A stretch of DNA of 64,000 nucleotides from Bacilli bacterium (GTDB lineage: Bacteria > Bacillota_I > Bacilli_A > RFN20 > CAG-826), in NCBI GenBank assembly GCA_024408655.1, contig JAKSUV010000002.1, positions 34,159 to 98,158 of the forward strand, given 5' to 3'. The stretch's first letter is position 1, and every line of letters begins with the position of its first letter. The notes below the pieces were generated by a model. That model saw only the letters and a list, made by a program, of their open reading frames with translations, did not search any database and was not told the DNA's origin. Shown one piece after another: positions 45,769 to 53,421 of this stretch. The position numbers were made by a program, and so were the translations under genes.

Positions 45769-46980
45769 TCATAATTTTGGCGTGTTTATGATTAAATCAT
45801 AAAATTTCGTTTTATTGATGCCGTTTTGCCAATAAGAAGTCACTCCTTTAAGCGCCATCTCTAGACACGTATAAGTGAATAAACACATCGCAAAATTATA
45901 GATGATAAATTCGATATAAGCGTAATGGGTAATTTCGCTCATCAAAAATGTCATCATTAAAAGGATAAAATAACTAACCAATCTTTTAAGGTCAATTAGA
46001 CTTGCAGTCTTATAACTTTTTTCTTTCACTCGAGTGTAAGATGTGAGATAGGTATTTTTATCAAGATCATTAGCGAATAGTCTAGTTTCTAATCGTTCAA
46101 CCTTGTGAGCGTTTTTTTCGATGAGTGGATTAACCAAGAAATGACCCAAAGTTACCAGCATAAATGAAGTGACAATTATATAAATAGAATAGTAATTATT
46201 TAGTATTAAGATAGTATTTACTGCTATAGCAGACATAATGTCTAGCACAATGTTATTCAAATTTGAGAAGAGCCCACTTTTTGTATTATGCATGAGCTCA
46301 TAATTTTCCCGCCTAACCTTAGGGTCAGCTTGATAAGTATAGATGATGTATTTTTCATCAAAATGCTTCATTAAAGTGTAAGTGTAGGCTCGATAAATAA
46401 TCGCAAAAATTATCCCCAAGGAAATGATGACAATCGGGTAGACCATATTCCATTCTGGACTAATAAAAATGGCACTAAAAAAATAGCAAAGAATTGAGAT
46501 AGTTTCTAGCCCCACTAAAATGACCTGATTTTTAACGCTCACAAGGGTTGGGATTTTGAGTTTAATTTCCCGGTGGATAAAATTCTCCACCACTAAAACT
46601 TCCATCCCGTTATTTAAATTACGAAATAATTTTTTAGTTCGCACTAACCGTTTTCCGTATTCAGGATCAAATAGATAAGTAAAATGTTTACCAATTCTTT
46701 TTATCAGCACCGCGTGTTTACTTCCGTTACCTAATGTCTTCACTAAAATAAATGGCGGTTTCTCTTTTTTAATTTCGGCTAGATCTTTATGAAGATAGCC
46801 TGCTAAAAGAAGACCATATGGCTTCGCGAGTTCTTTTAGTTCAAAGAGCGAATAATTATTTTCGTGCTTCGGATGCGGCAAATAAAGAAAGCGGGCATCG
46901 CGATATAAATGTGCTAAGAGCATCTTTAGGCAAGCAAAGCCACATTCATGAGCGTGTGTCTGGTAAACAAATGTTTTCAT
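45769..46980 (-). CDS. C39 peptidase fused to ABC exporter membrane domain, without ATPase domain
   Basis: 403-residue protein. Residues about 1-135 are a C39 bacteriocin-processing peptidase: Gln7, catalytic Cys13 (HECGFACLKML), His89 (SKHAVLI) and Asp105 (LFDPEYG) form the complete active site. Residues about 155-385 hold six membrane helices of the ABC exporter type. The chain stops at the linker where the nucleotide-binding domain of peptidase-containing transporters (about 700 residues) would begin, and no ATPase follows. The ATG at 46980 has GGAGAG four bases away and is preferred to an earlier in-frame codon. No Gly-Gly leader peptide gene was found nearby. Confidence 0.82.
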   Translation of the reverse strand: MKTFVYQTHAHECGFACLKMLLAHLYRDARFLYLPHPKHENNYSLFELKELAKPYGLLLAGYLHKDLAEIKKEKPPFILVKTLGNGSKHAVLIKRIGKHFTYLFDPEYGKRLVRTKKLFRNLNNGMEVLVVENFIHREIKLKIPTLVSVKNQVILVGLETISILCYFFSAIFISPEWNMVYPIVIISLGIIFAIIYRAYTYTLMKHFDEKYIIYTYQADPKVRRENYELMHNTKSGLFSNLNNIVLDIMSAIAVNTILILNNYYSIYIIVTSFMLVTLGHFLVNPLIEKNAHKVERLETRLFANDLDKNTYLTSYTRVKEKSYKTASLIDLKRLVSYFILLMMTFLMSEITHYAYIEFIIYNFAMCLFTYTCLEMALKGVTSYWQNGINKTKFYDLIINTPKL

Positions 46981-47039
46981 TTTTCTCTCCAAAATAGTAA
47001 GAGACGATAACACTCAATCGTACATATAGGATTAGGCAT
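46977..47039 (-). CDS. Possible 20-codon leader or small peptide before the C39 gene
   Basis: ATG at 47039 opens a 20-residue frame (MPNPICTIECYRLLLFWREK) whose TGA overlaps the C39 ATG (ATGA). It has no ribosome site. Just upstream, the minus strand reads CCACCTCCC, which could pair with the C39 ribosome site. Coding is unproven; it might be a leader peptide that couples translation of the C39 protein. Confidence 0.25.
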   Translation of the reverse strand: MPNPICTIECYRLLLFWREK

Positions 47040-47066
47040 GATTGTTTAGGGAGGTGGTTATCGCCC

Positions 47067-47148
47067 CTCACTTATATATACGGAAAAAGATATGAATTGA
47101 CGCGAATAAATTTGTATATTTATCTATAAATATAAAAAGAGGGGATAA
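47067..47148. repeat. Imperfect inverted repeat around GAGGGG/GATAAC words
   Basis: GTTATCGCCCCTC at 47067-47079 faces GAGGGGATAAC at 47138-47148 (one extra base in the left copy). It lies in the 278-base gap between the divergent C39 and lipoprotein genes, which otherwise contains only AT-rich sequence and the lipoprotein promoter. Confidence 0.4.
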
Positions 47149-47227
47149 CTGAGGTGAACCCTATTTGTTGGACACAATAGTTATATCATTATATCACGAG
47201 TTTTATCACATATTAGTTTAGATAATA

Positions 47228-47233
47228 TATAAT
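47228..47233 (+). promoter_or_regulatory. Candidate -10 box of the BspA-like lipoprotein gene
   Basis: TATAAT 25 bases before the ATG, followed by AGAGG as ribosome site. No clear -35. A 16-bp palindrome, TTTTCATATATGAAAA at 47250-47265, spans the start codon. Confidence 0.4.
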
Positions 47234-47258
47234 TAATCTTAGATAGAGGTTTTCATAT

Positions 47259-48056
47259 ATGAAAAAACTAGGATTATTAGTAATGCCATTAATGGCCATC
47301 TCTCTTTTAGCAAGTTGTAATAACGGTGGAGGGGGAGATAAAGATGAATATTTGACCTTTACCTGTGCTTCTAAAACAGGAACTCTTAGCATAGAGGCAC
47401 GCACAAGCGGATATGGCGAACTTCCTGATATAGATTTAGAATTTTCAACCAATAAAACTACTTGGACCCAAGTACCTGATTTTACTGCCGTTGAAACACC
47501 AGTTGAAATTTGTACATTAAACAAAAATGAATCCGTTTACCTTAGAGGCAACAATCTTACCGGATTATCTTCGGATGAAAGCTATGTAAATTTTGTAACT
47601 CCAACTATTGAAAATGCAGATTCTGACTTTAATGTCAGTGGTAATGTATTATCACTCGTTGATAAAGATGATTATGCTGCTATAAAAGCTGTTCCTGGCG
47701 AATATTGCTTTAAAGGGCTTTTCTATAAAGCTAATATTATTGATGCTAGTAATCTAATATTATCTGCAAAAGCATTACCTCAAGGTACCTACTACACAAT
47801 GTTCTTAGCTTGCACTAAATTAACAAAAGCTCCTAAACTTGAAGCGACATCATTTAGTGATGGCTGCTATAAAAGAATGTTTACTAGTTGCACTTCTCTC
47901 AAAGTATACGAAGGCAATGGCACTCAAGAAAATACATTTTTAACTTGTCCAGACACTTTCCAAAGCGATGATTATGCTGGTTCTATGTTTATGAATTCAG
48001 GTGGTGAATATAAAGATACTCCTCGTGCTGGATATTCTTATTACTATACACTTTAA
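47259..48056 (+). CDS. BspA-like (LRR) surface lipoprotein
   Basis: 265-residue lipoprotein. The signal peptide ends at the lipobox LLASC (Cys20), followed by a Gly-rich linker. The C-terminal half has a repeat of the form MF-x-x-C-T-x-L (MFLACTKLTKAPKLEATSF and MFTSCTSLKVYE, with GLFYKANIIDASNL before), as in BspA/DUF285-type leucine-rich surface proteins of gut bacteria and Mollicutes. The middle is an uncharacterised beta-rich region. Base composition is more AT-rich than in neighbouring core genes, and inverted repeats flank it, suggesting an accessory gene. Ligand unknown. Confidence 0.7.
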   Translation: MKKLGLLVMPLMAISLLASCNNGGGGDKDEYLTFTCASKTGTLSIEARTSGYGELPDIDLEFSTNKTTWTQVPDFTAVETPVEICTLNKNESVYLRGNNLTGLSSDESYVNFVTPTIENADSDFNVSGNVLSLVDKDDYAAIKAVPGEYCFKGLFYKANIIDASNLILSAKALPQGTYYTMFLACTKLTKAPKLEATSFSDGCYKRMFTSCTSLKVYEGNGTQENTFLTCPDTFQSDDYAGSMFMNSGGEYKDTPRAGYSYYYTL

Positions 48057-48079
48057 AGTATAATTTGGTCGCGAAACTT

Positions 48080-48114
48080 GAGGTTGAGCGGCCTTGATGT
48101 GAACCCCTCTTTTT
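48080..48114 (+). terminator. Probable terminator after the lipoprotein gene
   Basis: GAGGTT pairs with AACCCCTC (two-base bulge) and is followed by TTTTT. It is imperfect, and an alternative hairpin GGTCGC/GCGGCC overlaps it. Confidence 0.45.
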
Positions 48115-48133
48115 ATTTGATTAGTCTTTCTTA

Positions 48134-50707
48134 TTAAAGCGCTTTAAGTTTTTCCTCAAGCGACTTCTTCGTGGCCAGATGCTTTTGATACTTTTCTTTT
48201 TCTAGTTGTAATTTTGCTGCTGGGGCTTTACTTACAAAATTCTGATTGTTAAGTAAACCTTCGCTCCGCTTAATCTCGTTATTAATATTCGCTAACTCTT
48301 TGGTTAGACGTGCTTTCATCTCGTCTTTATCGATTTCTAGGTTCACCACCAAGGTCGCATTCGGATAAGTAAAGATCACACCTTGATTTTGTCCCTCTTT
48401 AACAATGTCTACTTTTTTAGCGAAAGTGAAACGTGCTAAATATTTATCAAAGTCGGGGAATAGATTATCACTAGTGATAATTGTAAGGTTAACTGGTAGA
48501 TTCGGCGCTAATTTATTACTCGTCTTATAATTACGAATATCTTTGATCATGGAGTTTAGTAAATTAGCTTTAGCAACTGCCTCTTTACTAATCGCTTTTT
48601 TATCTACCTGCGGATAACTTTCGAGCATAATGCTCTTAAGATGCTCGGGGAGATTTTGGTAAATCTCTTCCGTAATAAACGGAGTGTAAGGATAAATCAT
48701 TAAAATAACACCACGTAAAACTTGGTATAAAGTGTTTTTGGTGGCTACATTTTGACTCGTGAGCTTACTCATCTCAAGATAGAAACTACAAAAATCATCG
48801 TAAACGAAGTTATAAAGATGCGAAGAAGCTGCTCCTAGCTCATACTTCTCCATATTACGTGTTACTTGCTCAATCGTTTCGTTTAAGCGGGAAATAATAT
48901 ATTGTTCCGTGATGGGTAACTTCTTAAAGGGAATTGTTTCCGCTTTAAAGTTAGGACCAAGGATATCAAGCACATAACGCGCACTATTCCAAATCTTGTT
49001 TAAATAATTTGCGCTGGCTTCAACTTTATTTTCATCATACCGCATATCTAAGCCTGGCGAAGAACAAGTGGTTAAGAAATAACGTAATGCATCAACGCCA
49101 TACTTAGCAATGACATCAAATGGATCTACCCCATTCCCTAAGGTCTTTGACATCTTGCGGCCTAATTCATCACGAATTAAACCATGAATTAAGCATTGCT
49201 TAAAGGGTGGTTCTTTCGTAAATTCTAATGATTGAAAGACCATCCGGCTCACCCAGAAGAAAATTAAATCATAACCCGTGACCATTAACGAAGTCGGGAA
49301 ATATCTTTGGTAGTCGCTATCATTAGTGTCTGGCCAATTAAGCGTAGAAAACGGCCATAAGCCCGAGGAGAACCAAGTATCTAAGACATCTTCATCTTGC
49401 CGATAATTCTCAATATCCTTCGGAGCGGTTTCGCTTACTACCATCCCCGTACCATCTTTTTTGTAATACACCGGAATCCGATGACCCCACCAAAGTTGCC
49501 GCGAGATACACCAATCATCAATGTTTTCCATCCATTGAATCATCGTTTTCGAGAAACGAGCGGGGAAGAAATTAATCTTCTTTTTGCTCTTTTGGAGTTT
49601 AAGTACTGCGTCCGCTAACGGTTTCATCTTCACAAACCATTGTTTACTTAAATATGGTTCAACGACGGCATCACTCCGTTCACTATGCCCCACTTCGTGT
49701 TCAATCTTTTCTTCTTTAAGAAGAAGCCCTTTGTCTTTTAAATCATTAATGACGCGTTTACGGCATTCATAACGGTCAAGACCTTGATAGACTCCGGCCT
49801 TTTCGTTCATATGCGCTGATTCGTCCATGACAATAACTTTTTCTAGATTATATTTATTCGCTAACGCAAAGTCATTGGGGTCATGCGCGGGCGTACATTT
49901 CATCGCTCCAGTACCAAATGATAAATCAACATAACTATCACCCATAATTGGTAACTTATCACCGTTAACTGGGTTATAACACTTCTTACCAATTAAGTGT
50001 TTATAACGTTTATCTTTGGGATTAACAAACACGGCGGTATCGCCAAACATTGTTTCTGGACGCGTGGTCGCCACAATAAGCGACTCATTACTATCCACAA
50101 TTTGGTACTTAAAATACCAAAGAGTGCCGGGATCTTTTTTATGAATGACTTCGACATTACTAAGCGCGGTCTTTAGTTCCGGATCCCAGTTAATAATCCG
50201 CTCGCCTTGATAAATAAGCCCTTTATTATATAAAGACACAAAGACTTTATTGACACATTGGTTAAGTTTATCATCTAGGGTAAATCTTTCTTTCGGATAA
50301 TCTAACGCTAAACCAAGCGCCGCCCATTGTTTATGAATAGTGCTAGCGTATTCATCTTTCCACGCCCACGCTTGTTTAAGGAAACCTTCACGGCCTAATG
50401 AATGATAATCAATACCTTCTTTTCTTAAGCGTTCGGCCACTTTTGCTTGGGTGGCAATACCAGCGTGATCCATCCCCGGTAACCACATTGAATCATAGCC
50501 TTGGGCTTTTTTATAGCGAATTAAAATATCCGCTGGGATTGTATCTAAGGCGTGACCTAAATGTAATTTACCCGTAACATTAGGTGGAGGAATTACAATA
50601 CTAAAAGGCGTCTTAGTTAAATCGTGGGTAGAAAAATATTTATTTTTTAACCAAAAATCATATTTACCTTGTTCAACCGCTTGATGACTATATCTTTTAT
50701 CTAACAT
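48134..50707 (-). CDS. valS: Valyl-tRNA synthetase
   Basis: Class I synthetase, 857 residues. The HIGH motif is HLGHALDT near residue 47 and KMSKS appears as KMSKTLGNG near 520. The editing CP1 domain has TTRPETMFGDTAV, the anticodon domain follows, and the C-terminal coiled coil characteristic of ValRS ends the protein. AGGAGGG precedes the ATG. A T-box leader with a valine specifier controls it. Confidence 0.97.
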   Translation of the reverse strand: MLDKRYSHQAVEQGKYDFWLKNKYFSTHDLTKTPFSIVIPPPNVTGKLHLGHALDTIPADILIRYKKAQGYDSMWLPGMDHAGIATQAKVAERLRKEGIDYHSLGREGFLKQAWAWKDEYASTIHKQWAALGLALDYPKERFTLDDKLNQCVNKVFVSLYNKGLIYQGERIINWDPELKTALSNVEVIHKKDPGTLWYFKYQIVDSNESLIVATTRPETMFGDTAVFVNPKDKRYKHLIGKKCYNPVNGDKLPIMGDSYVDLSFGTGAMKCTPAHDPNDFALANKYNLEKVIVMDESAHMNEKAGVYQGLDRYECRKRVINDLKDKGLLLKEEKIEHEVGHSERSDAVVEPYLSKQWFVKMKPLADAVLKLQKSKKKINFFPARFSKTMIQWMENIDDWCISRQLWWGHRIPVYYKKDGTGMVVSETAPKDIENYRQDEDVLDTWFSSGLWPFSTLNWPDTNDSDYQRYFPTSLMVTGYDLIFFWVSRMVFQSLEFTKEPPFKQCLIHGLIRDELGRKMSKTLGNGVDPFDVIAKYGVDALRYFLTTCSSPGLDMRYDENKVEASANYLNKIWNSARYVLDILGPNFKAETIPFKKLPITEQYIISRLNETIEQVTRNMEKYELGAASSHLYNFVYDDFCSFYLEMSKLTSQNVATKNTLYQVLRGVILMIYPYTPFITEEIYQNLPEHLKSIMLESYPQVDKKAISKEAVAKANLLNSMIKDIRNYKTSNKLAPNLPVNLTIITSDNLFPDFDKYLARFTFAKKVDIVKEGQNQGVIFTYPNATLVVNLEIDKDEMKARLTKELANINNEIKRSEGLLNNQNFVSKAPAAKLQLEKEKYQKHLATKKSLEEKLKAL

Positions 50708-50723
50708 AGACCCTCCTAATCAA

Positions 50724-50907
50724 TAAAAAAAGATGGCTAAGGGCGAATTATCGCGGTACCACCTTACTTTATAACTTCTTTTTGTTTACCTCTTAACGCG
50801 AGATTCACGAGATTCCTCTAGATATCGGAAGCGACCTAATTAGGTATTAGTCTCTTTTTCACCAACCAAGAGCTCTCTACACTAAGTAACACTAATTTCC
50901 TCTTCCA
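50724..50907 (-). ncRNA. T-box riboswitch, tRNA-Val sensing
   Basis: Leader of valS on the minus strand. The conserved antiterminator T-box core GGTGGTACCGCG is at 50752-50763. Downstream, GCGA/TCGC and GGTGGT/AGCCATC pairings followed by seven T form the terminator. Stem I has the usual AGAGAGC and GGTTGGTG distal elements and a GGAAG/CTTCC base stem; just before the 3' strand of that stem is GTC (50833-50835), a valine codon, as specifier. This fits the downstream gene. Confidence 0.92.
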
Positions 50908-50914
50908 ACTTAGT

Positions 50915-50920
50915 ATTATA
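50915..50920 (-). promoter_or_regulatory. -10 box of the valS T-box transcript
   Basis: TATAAT on the minus strand; 17 bases upstream is TTTAAT, a weak -35. The transcript would begin near 50907, right before stem I. Confidence 0.55.
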
Positions 50921-50953
50921 TAGTAATTATCTAAATTATTAAAGACGAAAAAA

Positions 50954-51268
50954 AGCGACCTATAAGGTTCACTTATAAGGGTTCTGTTCACTCTTATATG
51001 GGGTAATTTATTCAATCCCATAAAATAGTTTACAGTTTTATTAAGTTTTCCTAAAGAAAAAGACCTCCTACATAATGTTCATTAATTATTCTAAATAATT
51101 CAGAAAACGCGCTATGTTAATCCTTACTTATAGCAAAAAATAGACCATATAAAAAGGGATGTCTTTTGGGTATTATGACATCCCATAACAGAGTTTACAG
51201 TTTTAGGGAGTTACTTAGTAAATCCCATAAAATCCCATAACAGAGTTTACAGAACCCTTATAAGTCGC
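50954..51268. repeat. Repeat cluster with 17-bp terminal inverted repeats
   Basis: ACTTATAAGGGTTCTGT at 50971-50987 is the exact complement of 51249-51265. A second, imperfect copy of the left end, AGCGACCTATAAGGTTC, is at 50954-50970. Inside are three direct copies of a 20-bp unit: TCCCATAACAGAGTTTACAG at 51181-51200 and 51233-51252, and a 17/20 match at 51016-51035. This occupies most of the 358 bases between the valS promoter and the surface-protein gene. It resembles a decayed MITE or a shuffled terminator array; no transposase is present. Confidence 0.6.
51151..51184 (-). terminator. Intrinsic terminator after the 645-residue surface protein
   Basis: Minus strand: GGGATGTC, 13-base loop, GACATCCC, then TTTTTAT. 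Eight-base perfect stem about 110 bases after the stop codon, inside the repeat cluster. A second, weaker hairpin with seven T lies at about 50948-50980. Confidence 0.7.
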
Positions 51269-51293
51269 TATAAATATTATTTAGAATATTTTA

Positions 51294-53231
51294 TTAGATA
51301 TTGAAGGTTAAGCAAAGACTATGTTTCGCAAATACTCCAGGTTGACCTTCTTGTTTCGTCAACACTGTATCAAAGTCATAGGAATCTGGAAGCGTTCTAT
51401 CATAATAAGAAACGTTTTCTTCCGATATTCCTTCAGCAGTACGTAGCCAGATATCGCCTAATGTTATTTCTTTTTCTTCTAACAGTCCTATATGTTCTGC
51501 TGTAAAGAGCAGAAATTGACCCGTTAGAGTTGCTTCTTGACCACACGATTCTTCGGAGATGGTGTGGGTATCATCTATTGTAACCGCTTCTCCAGTCATT
51601 TGGAAAAGACTTGGAACATATAACTTATCTTGGATACTATTATATGTGATAGGTGGTAGCGGATCAGCTGGAGTGTACGCAACTGGATCGAACGATTGTT
51701 GAGCGTGATCAGCATCAGCAACTATGCCGTCTCTCAATTCTGCAGATTTGATTTTTGGTAAAAATGATTTAGTAATCGTACGTGCAGTAGATTTTTCATA
51801 ACAAGCATCAGCACCGTAAGAAACCTCATTATCGCCAGTAAAGAGACCAGTCACCATAAAAGTAAACTTAGGTTGATCAGCTTTAGCTTGTTGATCTTCA
51901 TGAACAACAACCGCTCTAGCTGTTTGAGTTGTGCCATCATCAGCAATATATTCGATGTTACGACTGAGACCTAGATAACCATTTCCATTTCCCGATGCTC
52001 CTCCTTCCAAATCATATTCATCACGGTAAGGGGCACCCTCTGCATGGAGTTGTGCGATTGTTTTTCCTTTGATTTCACCTAAGAAAGCTCTCCACGAGTC
52101 ATTTTCAAAACTAGCAGCGGGTCTGTAGTTGTACTTAGCGTATAAAGTTAAATCACTTTCTACAATTGTGCCCTCTGTCGATGTTTTAGTCGTAAATATA
52201 AATTCGTTCTCAAAGGTAGGTTCAGTATACCAAACTGGTGCTTCTTGTTCATCGCCAAGTGGAGGCGTTACAGTCGGCTTATTACTTTCATCTATCGTAG
52301 TACCGCCTGGAACTCTTAAATATGACGCTCCACCAGTTATAGTGCCACCCAATGCATTAAATGAAACTACGAATTGGGTTGCTACCGTATCCCATATTGC
52401 CTTGATGGTAATATCAGCGGTAATCGGGTCATCAAACTTAAATACTGTCTCTGGGTCTGATCCATCTACTATCCAACGATTAATAACATGACCTTCATAC
52501 TCAATTCTTGGTTCAACAGCTTTACCTTGGTCAATTACTGTTTGCGTAGCAATAGTAGGATCTTCTCCTTTAGGATCATTATTATAGTTAAGTGTGACGG
52601 TATGAGTGGTTGGAGCAGGCACTTTCCACGTCGCGTGATACTCTCTTCCGCCTCCTTCAATATCGTCTTGCGTGATTTTAGTAAATTCTGTGACTTCTTC
52701 GCCTTCTTTATCAAGCCATTTATCGAGTTGATAACCATCGTGATATGGTAATTTAACAGTGTTTGGATCTGGTGTATCGTTTATGAAGAGCTTTTCTTCT
52801 TTCATAACCGCTGGTTTTTGTGAATCAAAATCATCAATCCATTTAATATCCGCAAATTTATCCTGAATATCATACTGCGCATAAAAAGTAGTGTTGCCTT
52901 CGATTGTGTACTTATCAGAAACCATGTTAATATTGTCATCTTTAAAAAGTGAGTATCCCTTAAACTTATAGTGCGCTGGCGGAGTGAGCGTACCCGTTAG
53001 CTTGCTCTTAACAAAATAGAAATAAGTAGAATATGAAACATCCGGTATTTGGATGCTTGTAACTGGTTCTGATTCATCATCCGCTTTATAACTACCGCCA
53101 TTAAAATCAAAAGTGACGTTGTATTTATTAACGCCATCGCTCCCGGTGGGTGAACTAGAAGTTAAACTAGTTGCGCAAGAGGTGCCAAAAACAGCTGCTC
53201 CTGCTAGAATTAATAATCTTTTTTTGCCCAT
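51294..53231 (-). CDS. InlB-repeat surface protein with C-terminal DUF6273-like domain
   Basis: 645-residue secreted protein. The N-terminal signal ends near GTSCATS, possibly a lipobox, though Gly at -3 is atypical. Several InlB B-repeat/Listeria-Bacteroides (beta-grasp) modules follow between about residues 36 and 375, recognisable from YNVTFDFNGG, GYQLDKWLD, HTVTLNYNN and VVSFNALGG with TLYAKY endings. The last about 260 residues (from SWRAFLGEIKGKT) contain IWLRTAEG and end HSLCLTFNI, a domain of DUF6273 type. The neighbouring 520-residue protein has the same domain. Likely surface adhesion or sensing; not characterised. Confidence 0.72.
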   Translation of the reverse strand: MGKKRLLILAGAAVFGTSCATSLTSSSPTGSDGVNKYNVTFDFNGGSYKADDESEPVTSIQIPDVSYSTYFYFVKSKLTGTLTPPAHYKFKGYSLFKDDNINMVSDKYTIEGNTTFYAQYDIQDKFADIKWIDDFDSQKPAVMKEEKLFINDTPDPNTVKLPYHDGYQLDKWLDKEGEEVTEFTKITQDDIEGGGREYHATWKVPAPTTHTVTLNYNNDPKGEDPTIATQTVIDQGKAVEPRIEYEGHVINRWIVDGSDPETVFKFDDPITADITIKAIWDTVATQFVVSFNALGGTITGGASYLRVPGGTTIDESNKPTVTPPLGDEQEAPVWYTEPTFENEFIFTTKTSTEGTIVESDLTLYAKYNYRPAASFENDSWRAFLGEIKGKTIAQLHAEGAPYRDEYDLEGGASGNGNGYLGLSRNIEYIADDGTTQTARAVVVHEDQQAKADQPKFTFMVTGLFTGDNEVSYGADACYEKSTARTITKSFLPKIKSAELRDGIVADADHAQQSFDPVAYTPADPLPPITYNSIQDKLYVPSLFQMTGEAVTIDDTHTISEESCGQEATLTGQFLLFTAEHIGLLEEKEITLGDIWLRTAEGISEENVSYYDRTLPDSYDFDTVLTKQEGQPGVFAKHSLCLTFNI

Positions 53232-53253
53232 AAGATAATCTCCTATACCTAAT

Positions 53254-53282
53254 ATGATATATGTAAGCGTTTAAAAATGCAA
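53254..53282 (-). promoter_or_regulatory. Promoter of the 645-residue surface protein gene
   Basis: Minus strand: TTGCAT, 17-bp spacer, TATCAT at 53254-53259, with a GGAGA ribosome site 9 bases before the ATG. Confidence 0.55.
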
Positions 53283-53361
53283 TTTTTTTTATTTTGTGTC
53301 TAATTTTTAACTACAATTTCATTATTTTCGCAATTTAACCAAATCAATTTAATAAAGACTT

Positions 53362-53386
53362 AAAAAACAATCTACCTATTAAGATT
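53362..53386 (-). terminator. Weak terminator after the 520-residue surface protein
   Basis: Minus strand: AATCT, eight-base loop, AGATT, one base, then TTTTTT. Only five base pairs, so efficiency is doubtful. Confidence 0.35.
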
Positions 53387-53421
53387 TAGTTATTATCAAT
53401 TAAAAATACTTTATTGACTAA

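Larger units (their letters stand above)
47132..48116. repeat. 13-bp perfect inverted repeat flanking the lipoprotein gene
   Basis: ATAAAAAGAGGGG at 47132-47144 and its exact complement CCCCTCTTTTTAT at 48104-48116 bracket the lipoprotein gene. GTGAACC-like bases adjoin both arms. The right arm doubles as the T tract side of the gene's terminator. No target-site duplication or transposase is seen, so this is either a cassette boundary or two copies of a terminator. Confidence 0.45.

Noticed and set aside
50836..51021. Minus-strand frame upstream of valS
   Set aside because: It runs through the T-box RNA, its promoter and the repeat cluster, and matches no protein pattern.
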